Assembly (NCBI RefSeq): GCF_001552615.1
Contig: NZ_BCRN01000016.1
Span: 1 to 64,000 of the forward strand
Length of the DNA stretch: 64,000 nt
DNA from: Millisia brevis NBRC 105863
GTDB taxonomy: Bacteria; Actinomycetota; Actinomycetes; Mycobacteriales; Mycobacteriaceae
Direction of reading: 5' to 3'
Shown: piece by piece, positions 25,762 to 34,895 of the stretch
How the letters are laid out: every line of letters begins with the position of its first letter
Position numbering within the stretch: position 1 is the stretch's first letter
Made by a program: the position numbers and the translations under genes
Notes under the pieces: model-generated
Told to the model about the DNA's origin: nothing
What the model saw: the letters and a program-made list of their open reading frames with translations, nothing else
Database searches by the model: none

Positions 25762-27102
25762 TTACGCCCAGCCGTCCTGACCGCGGCCCGGCCGGGAGAG
25801 CGCAGTGCGCCCGGGAGGCCCGGAAAACGTCTGTGCCACCGCCGCAGCCAGTTCCAGCAGGGCGGTGCGCGTAGCGGGCTTGAGCATGTCGAGCGAGATC
25901 TCGCCGCCATCGGCGAGGTGCGGATCGTGCGGTACCACGCGCACGGCCCGACAGCGCTGCTCGAAATGATGCAGCACCCGCGACATGTCGACCGGATTCG
26001 AGCGGGACCGGACCCCGTTGATGACCGCCACCGAGTTGGCGACCAATTCGCGGAAGCCGTGCGCGTCGAGCCAGTCGAGCGTGGCCGAGGCGCTGCGGAC
26101 CCCGTCGACCGAACCGGAACTGACCACCACCAGGCAGTTGGCGCCCTGCAGGATCGCCGGCATCGCCGAGTGCAGCAGGCCGGTCCCGCAGTCGGTGACC
26201 ACGATGCTGTAATAACGCTCGAGCAGATCGAGAACCGTCGAGTACTCGCTCGCGCTCAGCGATTCGGAGATGCTCGGGTCGGTATCGGACGCGAGCACCT
26301 CGAGCCGGCTGCGCGCCTGCGAGGTGAAGGCCCGTACGTCGCTGTACTTCGACAGCGAACCGATCGAGTCGAGCAGATCGCGTACCCCGGCGGTGGTGTC
26401 CTGGGGGCCGCGCTGGACCAGCGTGCCGCGATCGGGGTTCGCATCGACCGCGATCACCCGGTCCCCGCGCAGGTTGGCGAAGGTCGACCCCAGCGTCGAG
26501 GTGATCGTCGTCTTGCCGACGCCGCCCTTGATGCTGAGCACCGCGATGGTGAAGCAGCCGTGCACCGGCTGGTTGATCTGCTTGGTCAGCTCGATCCGGC
26601 GCTGTTCCTTGGCGCTGTTGCCGGGGTTGAGCCGGCCACCGCTGAGCAGGAAGACCCGTCGCCGCCACCCCGCGGTCGGCGGCGCGGGACGCTGCTTGAG
26701 CAGCAGTGCGTTCGACAACGCCGCCGCGGAGTTGTTCTTACCGTTGGCGCCGCCGGTACCGACCGGCACCGGGACCGGCGAGGTCCGCTCGAGCGCGGTG
26801 GACATCGACGGGGCGGGCAGCACATCGGGTTCGTCGTCCGCGTGCCCCGCCGACTCGATCGCGGTGTAGACGTAGTGACCGCGCACCGGGCTCGGCAGGT
26901 GGCCGCTCTGGGCGATCTCGCCCGGCCGCGGCAGCGGGCTACCCGAATAGGACCGTTCGGGTCCGACGTCGGCCCCGCGCCGTTCGACGGCGCGGCGATC
27001 CGATTCCCGTTCCCCGCCGGCACGACCCTCGGACCCGTCCGCGCGGCCGGCGCCGACGGTGCCGTGCACCGGCGACCAGCCGTTGAAACCCGAGTCGGTC
27101 AT
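25762..27102 (-). CDS. MinD/ParA-like ATPase (Rv0530/EspI-type)
   Basis: This 446-aa P-loop ATPase has the deviant Walker A KGGVGKTT at residues 192-199, then DANPDRGTL and IVVTDCGTG. The first 135 or so residues are low-complexity, rich in Gly, Pro, Arg and Ser, and probably disordered. The segment FLLSGGRLNPGNSAKEQRR just before the P-loop is typical of ESX-linked EspI and of Rv0530, which lies at the same place in mycobacteria. It is the last gene of the hemL-ccs operon, 13 bp after ccsA, with GAGGAGG before the ATG. Its role may be spatial or energetic control of a membrane complex; unproven. Confidence 0.85.
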   Translation of the reverse strand: MTDSGFNGWSPVHGTVGAGRADGSEGRAGGERESDRRAVERRGADVGPERSYSGSPLPRPGEIAQSGHLPSPVRGHYVYTAIESAGHADDEPDVLPAPSMSTALERTSPVPVPVGTGGANGKNNSAAALSNALLLKQRPAPPTAGWRRRVFLLSGGRLNPGNSAKEQRRIELTKQINQPVHGCFTIAVLSIKGGVGKTTITSTLGSTFANLRGDRVIAVDANPDRGTLVQRGPQDTTAGVRDLLDSIGSLSKYSDVRAFTSQARSRLEVLASDTDPSISESLSASEYSTVLDLLERYYSIVVTDCGTGLLHSAMPAILQGANCLVVVSSGSVDGVRSASATLDWLDAHGFRELVANSVAVINGVRSRSNPVDMSRVLHHFEQRCRAVRVVPHDPHLADGGEISLDMLKPATRTALLELAAAVAQTFSGPPGRTALSRPGRGQDGWA

Positions 27103-27115
27103 ACCCGCGGCCTCC

Positions 27116-28117
27116 TCAGTTCAGTCCGGCGTACGAGTGCAGACCCGAGACGACCATGTTGATGAAGAACAGGTTGAACACCGTCACCAGGAAGCCGACG
27201 ACGTTGATCCACGCCGCCCGGGTGTCGCGCCATCCGGATGTCGCCCGCGCGTGCAGGTACGCCGCGTAGACAACCCAGGCGATGAACGAGACCGTCTCCT
27301 TGGGGTCCCAGCCCCAGAACCGGCCCCAGGCCGCCTCGGCCCAGATCGCGCCGAAGACGACGCCGAAGCCGAAGATCGGGAAGCCGAAGATCGTCGCCTT
27401 GTAGGCGATCGAGTCGAGGGTGCGCGCGTCGGGCAGGTTGCCCAGCATCCGGACGAACCAGTGCGAGGAATCGCTCCCCGAGCCGGGGAAGCGCAGCCGC
27501 AACAGGAACAGCAGGCTGGCGACGCCGGCGACCAGGAAGACGCCGGAGCCCAGGCTGACGACCGAGACGTGGATCGGCAGCCAGTACGACTGCAGGGCGG
27601 GCACGACCGGTGCGGCGGCCGAGTACAGCCAGACCACCGAGACCGTCATCAGGACCAGCGCCGGGATCAGCACGAAGACCCACATCGGGCGCAGCGCGGG
27701 GCGCCGCAGCATCACCAGGCCGGCGAGCAGCGCGAACAGCACGGTCACGTTGACGAACTCGTACATGTTCCCCCACGGGAACCGGTTGGTCGCCAGACCG
27801 CGCAGCACCACCGAGGCGAGCAGGCTCAGCGTGCCGACGCCGACCAGCAGCATCCCCGAACGGCCGAGCGATTCGCCGAGGGGCCGCTTCTCCGGGGTGA
27901 CGACGCGGCCGGGGACGGCGGAGCCGATCGGCGGCGAGCCGGATCCAACGGAGCTGCCGACCTCGAGCAGTTCGCGCTCGTTGTCGCGGGCCTGCGCGCG
28001 GCGGCCGCGGGAACCGGCCAGCTCGGCGGTCAGCATCAGCAATGCCACGACCAGCAACACCAGTGAGGTGGAGAAGGCCAGGTCACTGTAACGCGACAGG
28101 TTCTCGTTGATCTCCAT
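27116..28117 (-). CDS. ccsA: Cytochrome c biogenesis protein CcsA (CcsB in some nomenclature)
   Basis: This is the membrane haem-handling subunit of system II cytochrome c synthase. It shows the tryptophan-rich WWD haem-binding signature (GRFWGWDPKETVSFIAW) and several membrane helices with conserved His residues. It pairs with ResB to export haem and attach it to apocytochromes outside the membrane. ATG at 28117 gives 333 aa; the frame opens upstream inside resB, but that extension is not conserved. It starts 8 bp after the resB stop. Confidence 0.93.
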   Translation of the reverse strand: MEINENLSRYSDLAFSTSLVLLVVALLMLTAELAGSRGRRAQARDNERELLEVGSSVGSGSPPIGSAVPGRVVTPEKRPLGESLGRSGMLLVGVGTLSLLASVVLRGLATNRFPWGNMYEFVNVTVLFALLAGLVMLRRPALRPMWVFVLIPALVLMTVSVVWLYSAAAPVVPALQSYWLPIHVSVVSLGSGVFLVAGVASLLFLLRLRFPGSGSDSSHWFVRMLGNLPDARTLDSIAYKATIFGFPIFGFGVVFGAIWAEAAWGRFWGWDPKETVSFIAWVVYAAYLHARATSGWRDTRAAWINVVGFLVTVFNLFFINMVVSGLHSYAGLN

Positions 28118-28125
28118 GTCCGATA

Positions 28126-29784
28126 TCACCCACCATCCTGAAGTGCCCCGCCGGGGCTCGTATCGCGGTGGCCCGAGATCCGGCGCGTGACGCGCTCGAA
28201 CTCGTCGCCCCAACCGGCCTGGTCGGTACGCGCGAGCCCGCCCAATTCCACCACGATCATTCCGTCGGCGTCGGCCGGGTGCGCTCTGACCCAGATGCGA
28301 CGCCGCTTGATCATCAACGACACGATCAACCCACCGAGCGCGGACAGGGCGAACACCAGCACCCAGATCTGCGCGGGGTCGTAGGAGAACTGCAGGTTGA
28401 CGAACTCCTTGGCCCCGTCGAAGCGGACCGTGGTGCCGTCGTCGAGGGTCACCGTCTCCCCCGGCCGCAGGTTGACGCGGGCCTGCTGCACGAGCCGACC
28501 CTGATTGATCAGCTCCTGGTTGAGCGAGAAGATGCTCTGCGGGAAGCCGGTGTCGAGACCGGAGTCGCCGCGGTAGACGTCGACCGCGACCGCCGGGTCG
28601 GTCATCGCCGGGAAGCCCGAGGTCAGCAGGGTGTCGTGGAAGAGCGCGGTCGGCGCGAAGAGCCCCTCGATCGCGATCTGCTGGCCGCGCCGCTGGTCGG
28701 CGTCGGGATACATGCCGGCCGGCGGGTCGAAGCGCAGCGCCCCCGAGGACAGGAAGCGGGTCAGGTCGGTCGGCTCGAAGGGCACCGTCTCGGTGCGCGA
28801 TTCCCCGTTCGGCCAGGTGACGGTGAACGTGGGCGCGAAGCCGTGGCCCTGCAGGTAGATGCGGTCACCGCCGACGCGCAGCGGGTCGTTGACCCGCAGG
28901 GTCGCGTCGTGCCAGGTGTCGCCGGACAGCTCGGCGCCGGTCTGGTAGCGCACCTGCGAGGTGAACATCTTGGCCTGGCCGCTGTCGAGGTAGTCGGCCT
29001 GGAAGGTGTCGACCTTGACGCAGACCGGGTTCAGGCCGGTGCCGTCGAGCATATTTCCGGCGCGGAAGGTGTCGAAGGCAGCGGGCGAGGTGCTGCAGGT
29101 GCCGGGGCCGTCGGGGTCGGCGATCACCACGACATTGCCCTCGTAGCCGATCAGCTTGCCCGCGGCGACCGCGATCAGCAGGCCGACCAGCGAGATGTGG
29201 AAGATCAGGTTGCCGAACTCGCGCGAGTAGCCCTTCTCCGCGGACAGCGTGGTCGCACCCGAGGCCTCGGTGCGCCGGATCTTGCGCCAGCCGCGCAGCT
29301 GCTTGGCCGCGACGTCCACCGGGTCGCTACCGTCGGCCGGCCACTCGAGGGTCGCATGGTTGGGCAGTCGGGTCAGCCGGCGCGGCGCGGCGACCGGGTC
29401 GGTGCGCATCGCCTTGTAGTGCGCGACGGTGCGCGGCAGGATGCAGCCGACCAGCGAGACGAACAGCAGCACGTAGATCGCGGTGAACCACACGCTGGAG
29501 AAGACGTCGAACAGCTGGAGGCGATCGAAGATCGGCCCGATGACGGTGTGCTGGTCGAGGTATTCCTGCACCCGGGTGCGGTTGAGGCTGCGCTGCGGCA
29601 GCAGAGCGCCGGGGATCGCGGCGAGCGCGAGCAGGAACAGCAGCACCAGCGCGGTGCGCATCGAGGTCAGCGACCGCCAGGTGTTGCGGATCAGCGCGAC
29701 GATGCGGCCGATCGGCCCCTGCCGCGGCGGGGGCTGGGGGGCTTCCGGCGCCTGTGCGGCGGGCGGGGTGTCGAGGCTGGTCAT
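28126..29784 (-). CDS. resB: Cytochrome c biogenesis protein ResB
   Basis: This is the second subunit of system II cytochrome c synthase, 552 aa. After a Pro-rich cytoplasmic tail come membrane helices (TALVLLFLLALAAIPGALLP; WFTAIYVLLFVSLVGCILP; FGNLIFHISLVGLLIAVAAG with a conserved His), a large extracytoplasmic domain and a final helix (IWVLVFALSALGGLIVSL). The ATG overlaps the ccdA stop as ATGA. Two external Cys residues (GTCSTSP and NPVCVKV) could form a disulphide. Confidence 0.93.
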   Translation of the reverse strand: MTSLDTPPAAQAPEAPQPPPRQGPIGRIVALIRNTWRSLTSMRTALVLLFLLALAAIPGALLPQRSLNRTRVQEYLDQHTVIGPIFDRLQLFDVFSSVWFTAIYVLLFVSLVGCILPRTVAHYKAMRTDPVAAPRRLTRLPNHATLEWPADGSDPVDVAAKQLRGWRKIRRTEASGATTLSAEKGYSREFGNLIFHISLVGLLIAVAAGKLIGYEGNVVVIADPDGPGTCSTSPAAFDTFRAGNMLDGTGLNPVCVKVDTFQADYLDSGQAKMFTSQVRYQTGAELSGDTWHDATLRVNDPLRVGGDRIYLQGHGFAPTFTVTWPNGESRTETVPFEPTDLTRFLSSGALRFDPPAGMYPDADQRRGQQIAIEGLFAPTALFHDTLLTSGFPAMTDPAVAVDVYRGDSGLDTGFPQSIFSLNQELINQGRLVQQARVNLRPGETVTLDDGTTVRFDGAKEFVNLQFSYDPAQIWVLVFALSALGGLIVSLMIKRRRIWVRAHPADADGMIVVELGGLARTDQAGWGDEFERVTRRISGHRDTSPGGALQDGG

Positions 29785-30635
29785 ACCGGCAACACCACGT
29801 CGGTGACGAAGGCGTCGCGGATGTAGACGACGAACAGATCCCACCAGCCGATCAACAGGGCCACCCCCACCAGAATCATCACGACACCGCCGACGAGCTG
29901 AATGGTCCGGCTGTGCTTGCGCAGCACCGAGGCGGCGCGTACCGCGAAGGTCGAGCCGATCGCCAGCGCCACGAACGGCAGGCCCAGGCCCAGGCAGTAG
30001 GCGACGATCAGGGACACGCCGCGCGCGGCGGTCGCTCCCTCGGTGCCGGCGGTCAGGCTGATCACCGCGGCCAGGGTCGGACCCAGGCAGGGCGTCCAGC
30101 CGAGCGCGAAGGTCGCACCGAGCAGCGGGGCGCCGACCAGCGAACCGACCCGCCGCGGGGCGAAGCGCATATCGCGCTGCAGCCACGGGACCAGACCCAT
30201 GAAGGTCAGGCCCATCAGGATCATCACGACGCCGCCGAGACGTTGCAGCAGTTCCCGGTTGAGCGCGATCGTGCTCATCAGGCCGAAGATCGTCGCGGTG
30301 CCGGCGACGAAGACCACGGTGAAGCCGAGCACGAACAGGGCGGTGGCGCCGGCGACGCGGCGGCGAGCGGCCCGCGATATCGGCGCCGGCGCGGTATCCG
30401 GATCGGCGGACCCGGCGGCGCCGGCCGCGGCGGGCACCCGCATCGGCGCGGCGCTCTCGCCGACCAGTCCGGCCAGGTACGACAGGTAGCCGGGGACCAG
30501 CGGGATCACGCAGGGCGAGGCGAAGGAGACCAAACCGGCGATCGCGGCGACGACCAGGGCGAGCAGCAGCGGCCCGGTGGTGGCGGTATCGGCGAACCAC
30601 TCACCGAGCGAGAAGCCGGATCCGTCAGCCCCCAT
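29781..30635 (-). CDS. ccdA: Thiol-disulphide exchange membrane protein CcdA
   Basis: CcdA carries reductant across the membrane to keep apocytochrome haem-binding cysteines reduced. It has six membrane helices with the paired cysteines in SPCVIPLVPGYLSYLAGL and LGWTPCLGPTLAAV. The length is 284 aa. The start lies 11 bp inside the end of tlpA, its probable electron acceptor, and the stop overlaps resB. Confidence 0.92.
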   Translation of the reverse strand: MGADGSGFSLGEWFADTATTGPLLLALVVAAIAGLVSFASPCVIPLVPGYLSYLAGLVGESAAPMRVPAAAGAAGSADPDTAPAPISRAARRRVAGATALFVLGFTVVFVAGTATIFGLMSTIALNRELLQRLGGVVMILMGLTFMGLVPWLQRDMRFAPRRVGSLVGAPLLGATFALGWTPCLGPTLAAVISLTAGTEGATAARGVSLIVAYCLGLGLPFVALAIGSTFAVRAASVLRKHSRTIQLVGGVVMILVGVALLIGWWDLFVVYIRDAFVTDVVLPV

Positions 30636-31257
30636 CGGCCACCCGATCGACCACGGGTTGCAGATCCTCGACCAGCAGATCGCGCAGGAAGACCGCGGCC
30701 ACCCGATGCTCGCTGTCGAGCACGACGGTGGTCGGCACCACCGAGGTGGGATAGCCGGAGCCGAAGGCCGCCAGGGTGCGCATCGGCGGATCCCAGATCG
30801 ACGGGTAGCCGACGGAGCGGTCGATCACGAAATCGCGGGCCTTGTCGATCGTGTTGTCCCGCACGTTGATGCCGAGGAACTGGACGCCGCGATCCTTGCT
30901 GTTCTGGTAGACCTGCTCGAGCTGGTCGGCCTCGGCGCGACAGGGTGCGCACCACTGGCCCCAGACGTTGATCACCACCGGCGAGCCGGCGAAATCGTCG
31001 AGCGAGATCGTGCGGTCGGTGTCCATCAGGTCCGGGCCGGAGATCGAGCCGATCGTGCCGCGCTCGGAGGGCGGGTCGAAGAACAGTTCGGTCTTGCCGC
31101 CCGGAGAGACGAAATCGAAGGTGCCACCGCCGCCCTGGGCCACCGCATCCGTGCCGGTGGCACAGCCGGTGAGGACGAGAGCGGCCACCGCTACGAGCGC
31201 GGCGGCCGGCCGCGCCCCGCGCAGCGGGCGACGACGTCGGGTGGAACGACGTCTCAT
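30625..31257 (-). CDS. TlpA/ResA-like thioredoxin lipoprotein
   Basis: This 210-aa membrane-anchored thioredoxin-fold protein has a basic N-terminus and a lipobox LVLTGC (lipidated Cys32), then a TlpA domain with the active site WCAPC (C103, C106) and the cis-Pro segment SVVPTTVV. It reduces apocytochrome c cysteines with electrons from CcdA. The ATG overlaps the phosphatase stop (ATGA). It corresponds in position to Rv0526. Confidence 0.93.
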   Translation of the reverse strand: MRRRSTRRRRPLRGARPAAALVAVAALVLTGCATGTDAVAQGGGGTFDFVSPGGKTELFFDPPSERGTIGSISGPDLMDTDRTISLDDFAGSPVVINVWGQWCAPCRAEADQLEQVYQNSKDRGVQFLGINVRDNTIDKARDFVIDRSVGYPSIWDPPMRTLAAFGSGYPTSVVPTTVVLDSEHRVAAVFLRDLLVEDLQPVVDRVADGG

Positions 31258-31973
31258 GCGCCGGTCACCGACGGGTCGGAGGCCCCGGCCGGCTCGGAGT
31301 AGACGATGTCTACCAGGGTGTCACCCTGGTAGACCAACGAGGTCAACGACGCCAGCGAGCACTGCCGATGCCGCGGATCGTGCCAGAGCCGCTCCCCCTG
31401 CAGGAAGCGGCGCAGCGTCCACACCGGCAGCTGGTGGCTGACGCAGACCGCCTCGTGGCCGACCGCGGCGACCCGCGCGGCGTTGACCGCCGCGAGCATC
31501 CGGTGCGCGATCTGCAGGTACGGCTCGCCCCACGAGGGGGTGAACGGGTCGCGCAGCTTCCACCAATGCTGCGGGCGCCGCAGGGCGCCGTCACCGACGC
31601 CGACCCGCAGGCCCTCGAAGTCGTTGCCGGCCTCGATGAGGTTCTCGTCGGTGTGCACGGTCAGCCCGTGGCTCTCGGCGATCGGCGCTGCGGTCTCCTG
31701 CGCGCGCTGCAGCGGGGAGGCGACGACGTAGGTGATGTCGTGATCGGCGAGGGCGCCGGCGACCGCGCGGGCCTGATCGCGACCCTTGACCGACAGCCGG
31801 AACGACGGGAGTCGGCCGTAGAGGATGCCGCGCGGATTGTGCACCTCGCCGTGGCGCATCACGTGCACGATCGTGTGGGTATCGACGTGCGGGTAGTCGA
31901 GCCCCAGGAAATTGCCCTGTTCGACCGTCGTCTGCTCGCCGAGGCCGTGTCCGCCGGCACTGTGCTCCATCAT
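31254..31973 (-). CDS. Histidine phosphatase family protein (phosphoglycerate mutase-like)
   Basis: This 239-aa histidine phosphatase superfamily member has the phosphohistidine motif [10 protein letters not shown], then [10 protein letters not shown], and the second His in [10 protein letters not shown]. The long insert ([20 protein letters not shown]) is seen in the mycobacterial orthologue between hemL and the thioredoxin gene. The substrate is unknown. ATGATG offers two starts, of which 31973 overlaps the hemL stop (ATGA). Its conserved place in the operon hints at a tie to haem or cytochrome assembly. Confidence 0.9.
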   Translation of the reverse strand: MMEHSAGGHGLGEQTTVEQGNFLGLDYPHVDTHTIVHVMRHGEVHNPRGILYGRLPSFRLSVKGRDQARAVAGALADHDITYVVASPLQRAQETAAPIAESHGLTVHTDENLIEAGNDFEGLRVGVGDGALRRPQHWWKLRDPFTPSWGEPYLQIAHRMLAAVNAARVAAVGHEAVCVSHQLPVWTLRRFLQGERLWHDPRHRQCSLASLTSLVYQGDTLVDIVYSEPAGASDPSVTGA

Positions 31974-33304
31974 TCCCCGTTCCGGGTCGAACCATCGAAC
32001 GCGACGGCCGCCGCTTTGGCGGCGCTGGTCAGGCCGGCCTCGATCGTGGCGAAGGCGTCGTCGTCCAGTGCGGTCGAGACGAACCACGCCTCGTAGGCGC
32101 TGGGGGCGGAGTAGACGCCCGCGTCGAGCAGGGCGTGGAAGAAGGCCGGGTACAGGTCGGTGCGCGTCGCGGTCGCCGCGGCGTAGGTGGTCACCGGGTC
32201 CTCGGTGAAGAAGACGCCGACCATATTGCCCGCCCGCTGGACGATATGCGGGACACCCTCGCGGGTCAGCGAGGTGTCGATCAGGCCGGAGAGCCGGTCG
32301 GCGTTGGCGTCGAGCGCCGCGTAGGCGGCGGCGTCGGCGGCGCGCAGGGTCGCCAGGCCCGCGGCGACGGCCACGGGGTTACCGGAGAGGGTGCCGGCCT
32401 GGTAGACCGGGCCGAGCGGGGCGAGGCGGTTCATGATCTCCGCGCGCCCGCCGAAGGCCGCGGCGGGCAATCCGCCGCTCATCACCTTGCCGAAGGTGTA
32501 CAGATCGGCGGCGACCCCCTCGAGGCCGAACCAGCCGCTGCGCGAGACGCGGAAGCCGGTCATCACCTCGTCGATGATCAGCAGTGCGCCGTAGCGGCTG
32601 GTCAGCTCGCGCAGCTTGGCGTTGAACCCGTCGACCGGCGGGACGACGCCCATATTGCCGGGCGCGGCCTCGGTGATCACGCAGGCGATCGCGTCCGGGT
32701 TGGCGACGAAGGCGGCCTCGACGGCGGCGGCGTCGTTGTAGGGCAGCACGATCGTGTCGGCGGCCTGGGCGCCGGTGACGCCCGGCGAGGTCGGCAGGCC
32801 CAGCGTGGCGAGCCCGGAGCCCGCTTCGGCGAGCAGCGCGTCGACGTGGCCGTGATAGCAGCCGGCGAACTTGATGATCTTGGTGCGGCCGGTGTAGCCG
32901 CGGGCGAGGCGCACCGCGCTCATCGTCGCCTCGGTACCGGAGTTGACCAGTCGGATCCGCTCGACCGGGTCGACCCGGTCGATGATCTCCTCGGCCAGTT
33001 CGATCTCCGCCTCGGTGGGTGCGCCGAAGCTCAGGCCGTGGGCCGCCGCGGCGGTCACCGCTTCGACCACCGCCGGATGGGCGTGGCCGAGGATCATCGG
33101 CCCCCACGAGGACACCAGGTCGACATATCTGCGACCGTCGGCATCGACCAGCGTGCAGCCGCTGGAGCGGACAATGAATCGGGGAGTGCCACCCACAGAT
33201 CGAAAGGCTCGAACCGGCGAATTGACCCCTCCGGGGATCACGCCGCTCGCACGCTCGAAGAGGGCGGCCGACTCGGGAACGTCGTCGACGATGCCGTCAT
33301 TCAC
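31970..33304 (-). CDS. hemL: Glutamate-1-semialdehyde 2,1-aminomutase (HemL)
   Basis: This PLP enzyme converts glutamate-1-semialdehyde to 5-aminolevulinate, the product that HemB uses. It shows the opening [38 protein letters not shown] and the PLP Lys in [18 protein letters not shown]. The length is 444 aa with a GTG start. It heads the ccs operon, while the other haem genes lie 23 kb away. Confidence 0.95.
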   Translation of the reverse strand: MNDGIVDDVPESAALFERASGVIPGGVNSPVRAFRSVGGTPRFIVRSSGCTLVDADGRRYVDLVSSWGPMILGHAHPAVVEAVTAAAAHGLSFGAPTEAEIELAEEIIDRVDPVERIRLVNSGTEATMSAVRLARGYTGRTKIIKFAGCYHGHVDALLAEAGSGLATLGLPTSPGVTGAQAADTIVLPYNDAAAVEAAFVANPDAIACVITEAAPGNMGVVPPVDGFNAKLRELTSRYGALLIIDEVMTGFRVSRSGWFGLEGVAADLYTFGKVMSGGLPAAAFGGRAEIMNRLAPLGPVYQAGTLSGNPVAVAAGLATLRAADAAAYAALDANADRLSGLIDTSLTREGVPHIVQRAGNMVGVFFTEDPVTTYAAATATRTDLYPAFFHALLDAGVYSAPSAYEAWFVSTALDDDAFATIEAGLTSAAKAAAVAFDGSTRNGE

Positions 33305-33361
33305 GTGGTCCAGTGTTCCAGCCCGCGAACGGTCGATGCGCGCCGGGTTGCCCCGGGCCGG

Positions 33362-33772
33362 CTAGGAGACGTTGCGCTGCTCGTCGTAGGCGTCGCGGGC
33401 GGCGACGATGTCGCCGAGCCCGGACTCGAGCACCTCGATCAGGGCGACCAGGGACTCGGCGGCGCGCACCCCGAGCGGGGTCAGCGAGTACTCGACGCGC
33501 GGCGGGATCGCCTGCACGACCGTCCGCACCACCAGTCCGTCGCGTTCGAGGGATTGCAGCGTCTGGGCCAGCATCCGCTCGCTGACGCCGTCGACGCGTC
33601 GCCGCAGTTCGTTGAAGCGGAACGTGCCCTCGGCCAGCGCCGCCAGGGCCAGCGCGCCCCACCGTCCGGTGACGTTCTGGAGGGCCTCGCGCGACCCGCA
33701 GGCACGTGCGAAGACGTTGGCCTCCAGGTTGTCGTCGTGCGCGTTCACAAGCGCCACCCTACCGCTTCCCAT
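33362..33772 (-). CDS. HxlR-family regulator (YtfH-like)
   Basis: This 136-aa winged-helix protein has VTGRWGALALAALAEGTFRF, RRRVDGVSERMLAQTLQSL and RVEYSLTPLG. It diverges from a QorB-like quinone reductase, the same arrangement as ytfH/qorB in E. coli, where the HxlR protein is the local regulator. A GTG at 33748 would remove eight residues. Conserved Cys in ARACGSREAL could sense redox state. Half-sites GTGCA/TGCAC lie in the intergenic region. Confidence 0.88.
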   Translation of the reverse strand: MGSGRVALVNAHDDNLEANVFARACGSREALQNVTGRWGALALAALAEGTFRFNELRRRVDGVSERMLAQTLQSLERDGLVVRTVVQAIPPRVEYSLTPLGVRAAESLVALIEVLESGLGDIVAARDAYDEQRNVS

Positions 33773-33795
33773 TCCGCCGCGCTACCAATATTTGC

Positions 33796-33837
33796 GTGCA
33801 TGAGTTTTTGTTTGCACCATACGAAAAGTTAGTGCAC
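33796..33837. promoter_or_regulatory. AT-rich divergent regulatory region with GTGCA half-sites
   Basis: Between hxlR and qorB a markedly AT-rich island holds three half-sites: GTGCA (33796-33800), TGCAC (33813-33817) and GTGCAC (33832-33837), which form two overlapping inverted repeats. The likely binder is the adjacent HxlR protein. Confidence 0.5.
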
Positions 33838-33954
33838 AGTGGAGACGAGCACGACGACACGACAAGCCCGCGACGCTCGCCGAGTTGACCGATCGCTTCC
33901 ACCGCACCGACGAACAACACCACCGACGAACGACACCACCGACAGGGGCACGAC

Positions 33955-34821
33955 ATGAGCACCGAATCCACCACCACGATCGCGGTCACCGGCGCGGCCG
34001 GACATCTCGGCCGCCTGGCCGTCGAGGGCCTGATCGCCTCCGGCCACCCGGCGGACAAGATCGTGGGCGTGGTGCGCAATCCGGCCAAGGCCGAGGCGCT
34101 CGCCGCGCGCGGTGTGGACATCCGCACCGCCGACTACACCGATGTCGCGGCGCTCGAGGCCGCCTTCGCGGGCGTCGACTCGGTGCTGCTGGTCTCGGGC
34201 TCCGAGGTCGGACAGCGCCTGGCGCAGCACACCAACGTCATCACCGCCGCGCAGACCGCGGGCGTGCGGCGACTGGTCTACACCAGCCTGCTCGAGGCCG
34301 ATACCTCCACGCTGGCCCTCGCCGGTGAGCACCTCGCGACCGAGAAGGTCCTCGCCGAGTCCCCGCTGGCGGTCACCATCCTGCGCAACGGCTGGTACTG
34401 GGAGAACTACGCTGCCGACGCCGACACCGCCGCGAAGACCGGCACCCTGCAGGGCGCCGTGAACGACGGCCGGGTCGCCGGCGCCGCGCGCGCCGACTAC
34501 GCCGACGCCGCCGTCGCGGTGCTGACCGGCACCGGACACGAGGGCAAGGTCTACGAGCTCGCCGGCGACGAGCACCTGACCTACCCGCAGCTCGCCGAGG
34601 CGATCGGTACCGCGCGCGGTACCGCGGTCACCTACACCAACCTCACCGGTGAGCAGCTGACCGCCGCGCTGCTGAGCGTGGGTCTCGACGAGGGCACCGC
34701 GGCCTTCGTGGCGGGCCTGGACGCCGGCATCGCGCGCGGCGACCTCGACACCGACTCGACCGATCTGCACGACCTGATCGGCCGCTCGTCGACCCCGGCC
34801 GCGAAGGTCCTCGCCGGCTGA
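33955..34821 (+). CDS. NAD(P)H-binding quinone oxidoreductase (QorB-like, NmrA family)
   Basis: This 288-aa atypical SDR of the NmrA/QorB group opens with IAVTGAAGHLGRLAVEGL for NADPH and has LVYTSLLEAD and ILRNGWYWENY, hallmarks of QorB, which reduces quinones with NADPH. It is probably induced by electrophiles through the divergent HxlR protein. A strong bidirectional hairpin follows. Substrate specificity is inferred only. Confidence 0.88.
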   Translation: MSTESTTTIAVTGAAGHLGRLAVEGLIASGHPADKIVGVVRNPAKAEALAARGVDIRTADYTDVAALEAAFAGVDSVLLVSGSEVGQRLAQHTNVITAAQTAGVRRLVYTSLLEADTSTLALAGEHLATEKVLAESPLAVTILRNGWYWENYAADADTAAKTGTLQGAVNDGRVAGAARADYADAAVAVLTGTGHEGKVYELAGDEHLTYPQLAEAIGTARGTAVTYTNLTGEQLTAALLSVGLDEGTAAFVAGLDAGIARGDLDTDSTDLHDLIGRSSTPAAKVLAG

Positions 34822-34838
34822 TCGAACTGCGACACCAC

Positions 34839-34870
34839 AAAGCCCATCGGCGCGATCGCCGATGGGCTTT
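34839..34870. terminator. Bidirectional rho-independent terminator
   Basis: AAAGCCCATCGGCG (34839-34852) and CGCCGATGGGCTTT (34857-34870) form a perfect 14-bp stem with a 4-nt loop, with A- and T-runs at the ends. It sits between two convergent genes (qorB-like and the zinc dehydrogenase) and can stop transcription from both. Confidence 0.9.
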
Positions 34871-34895
34871 GGTGTGCGGTGGGGATGCGAGCGGT

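Noticed and set aside
28168-29826. 552-codon open frame on the plus strand across resB
   Set aside because: Antisense to a well-supported membrane protein and lacks any hydrophobic or catalytic pattern.
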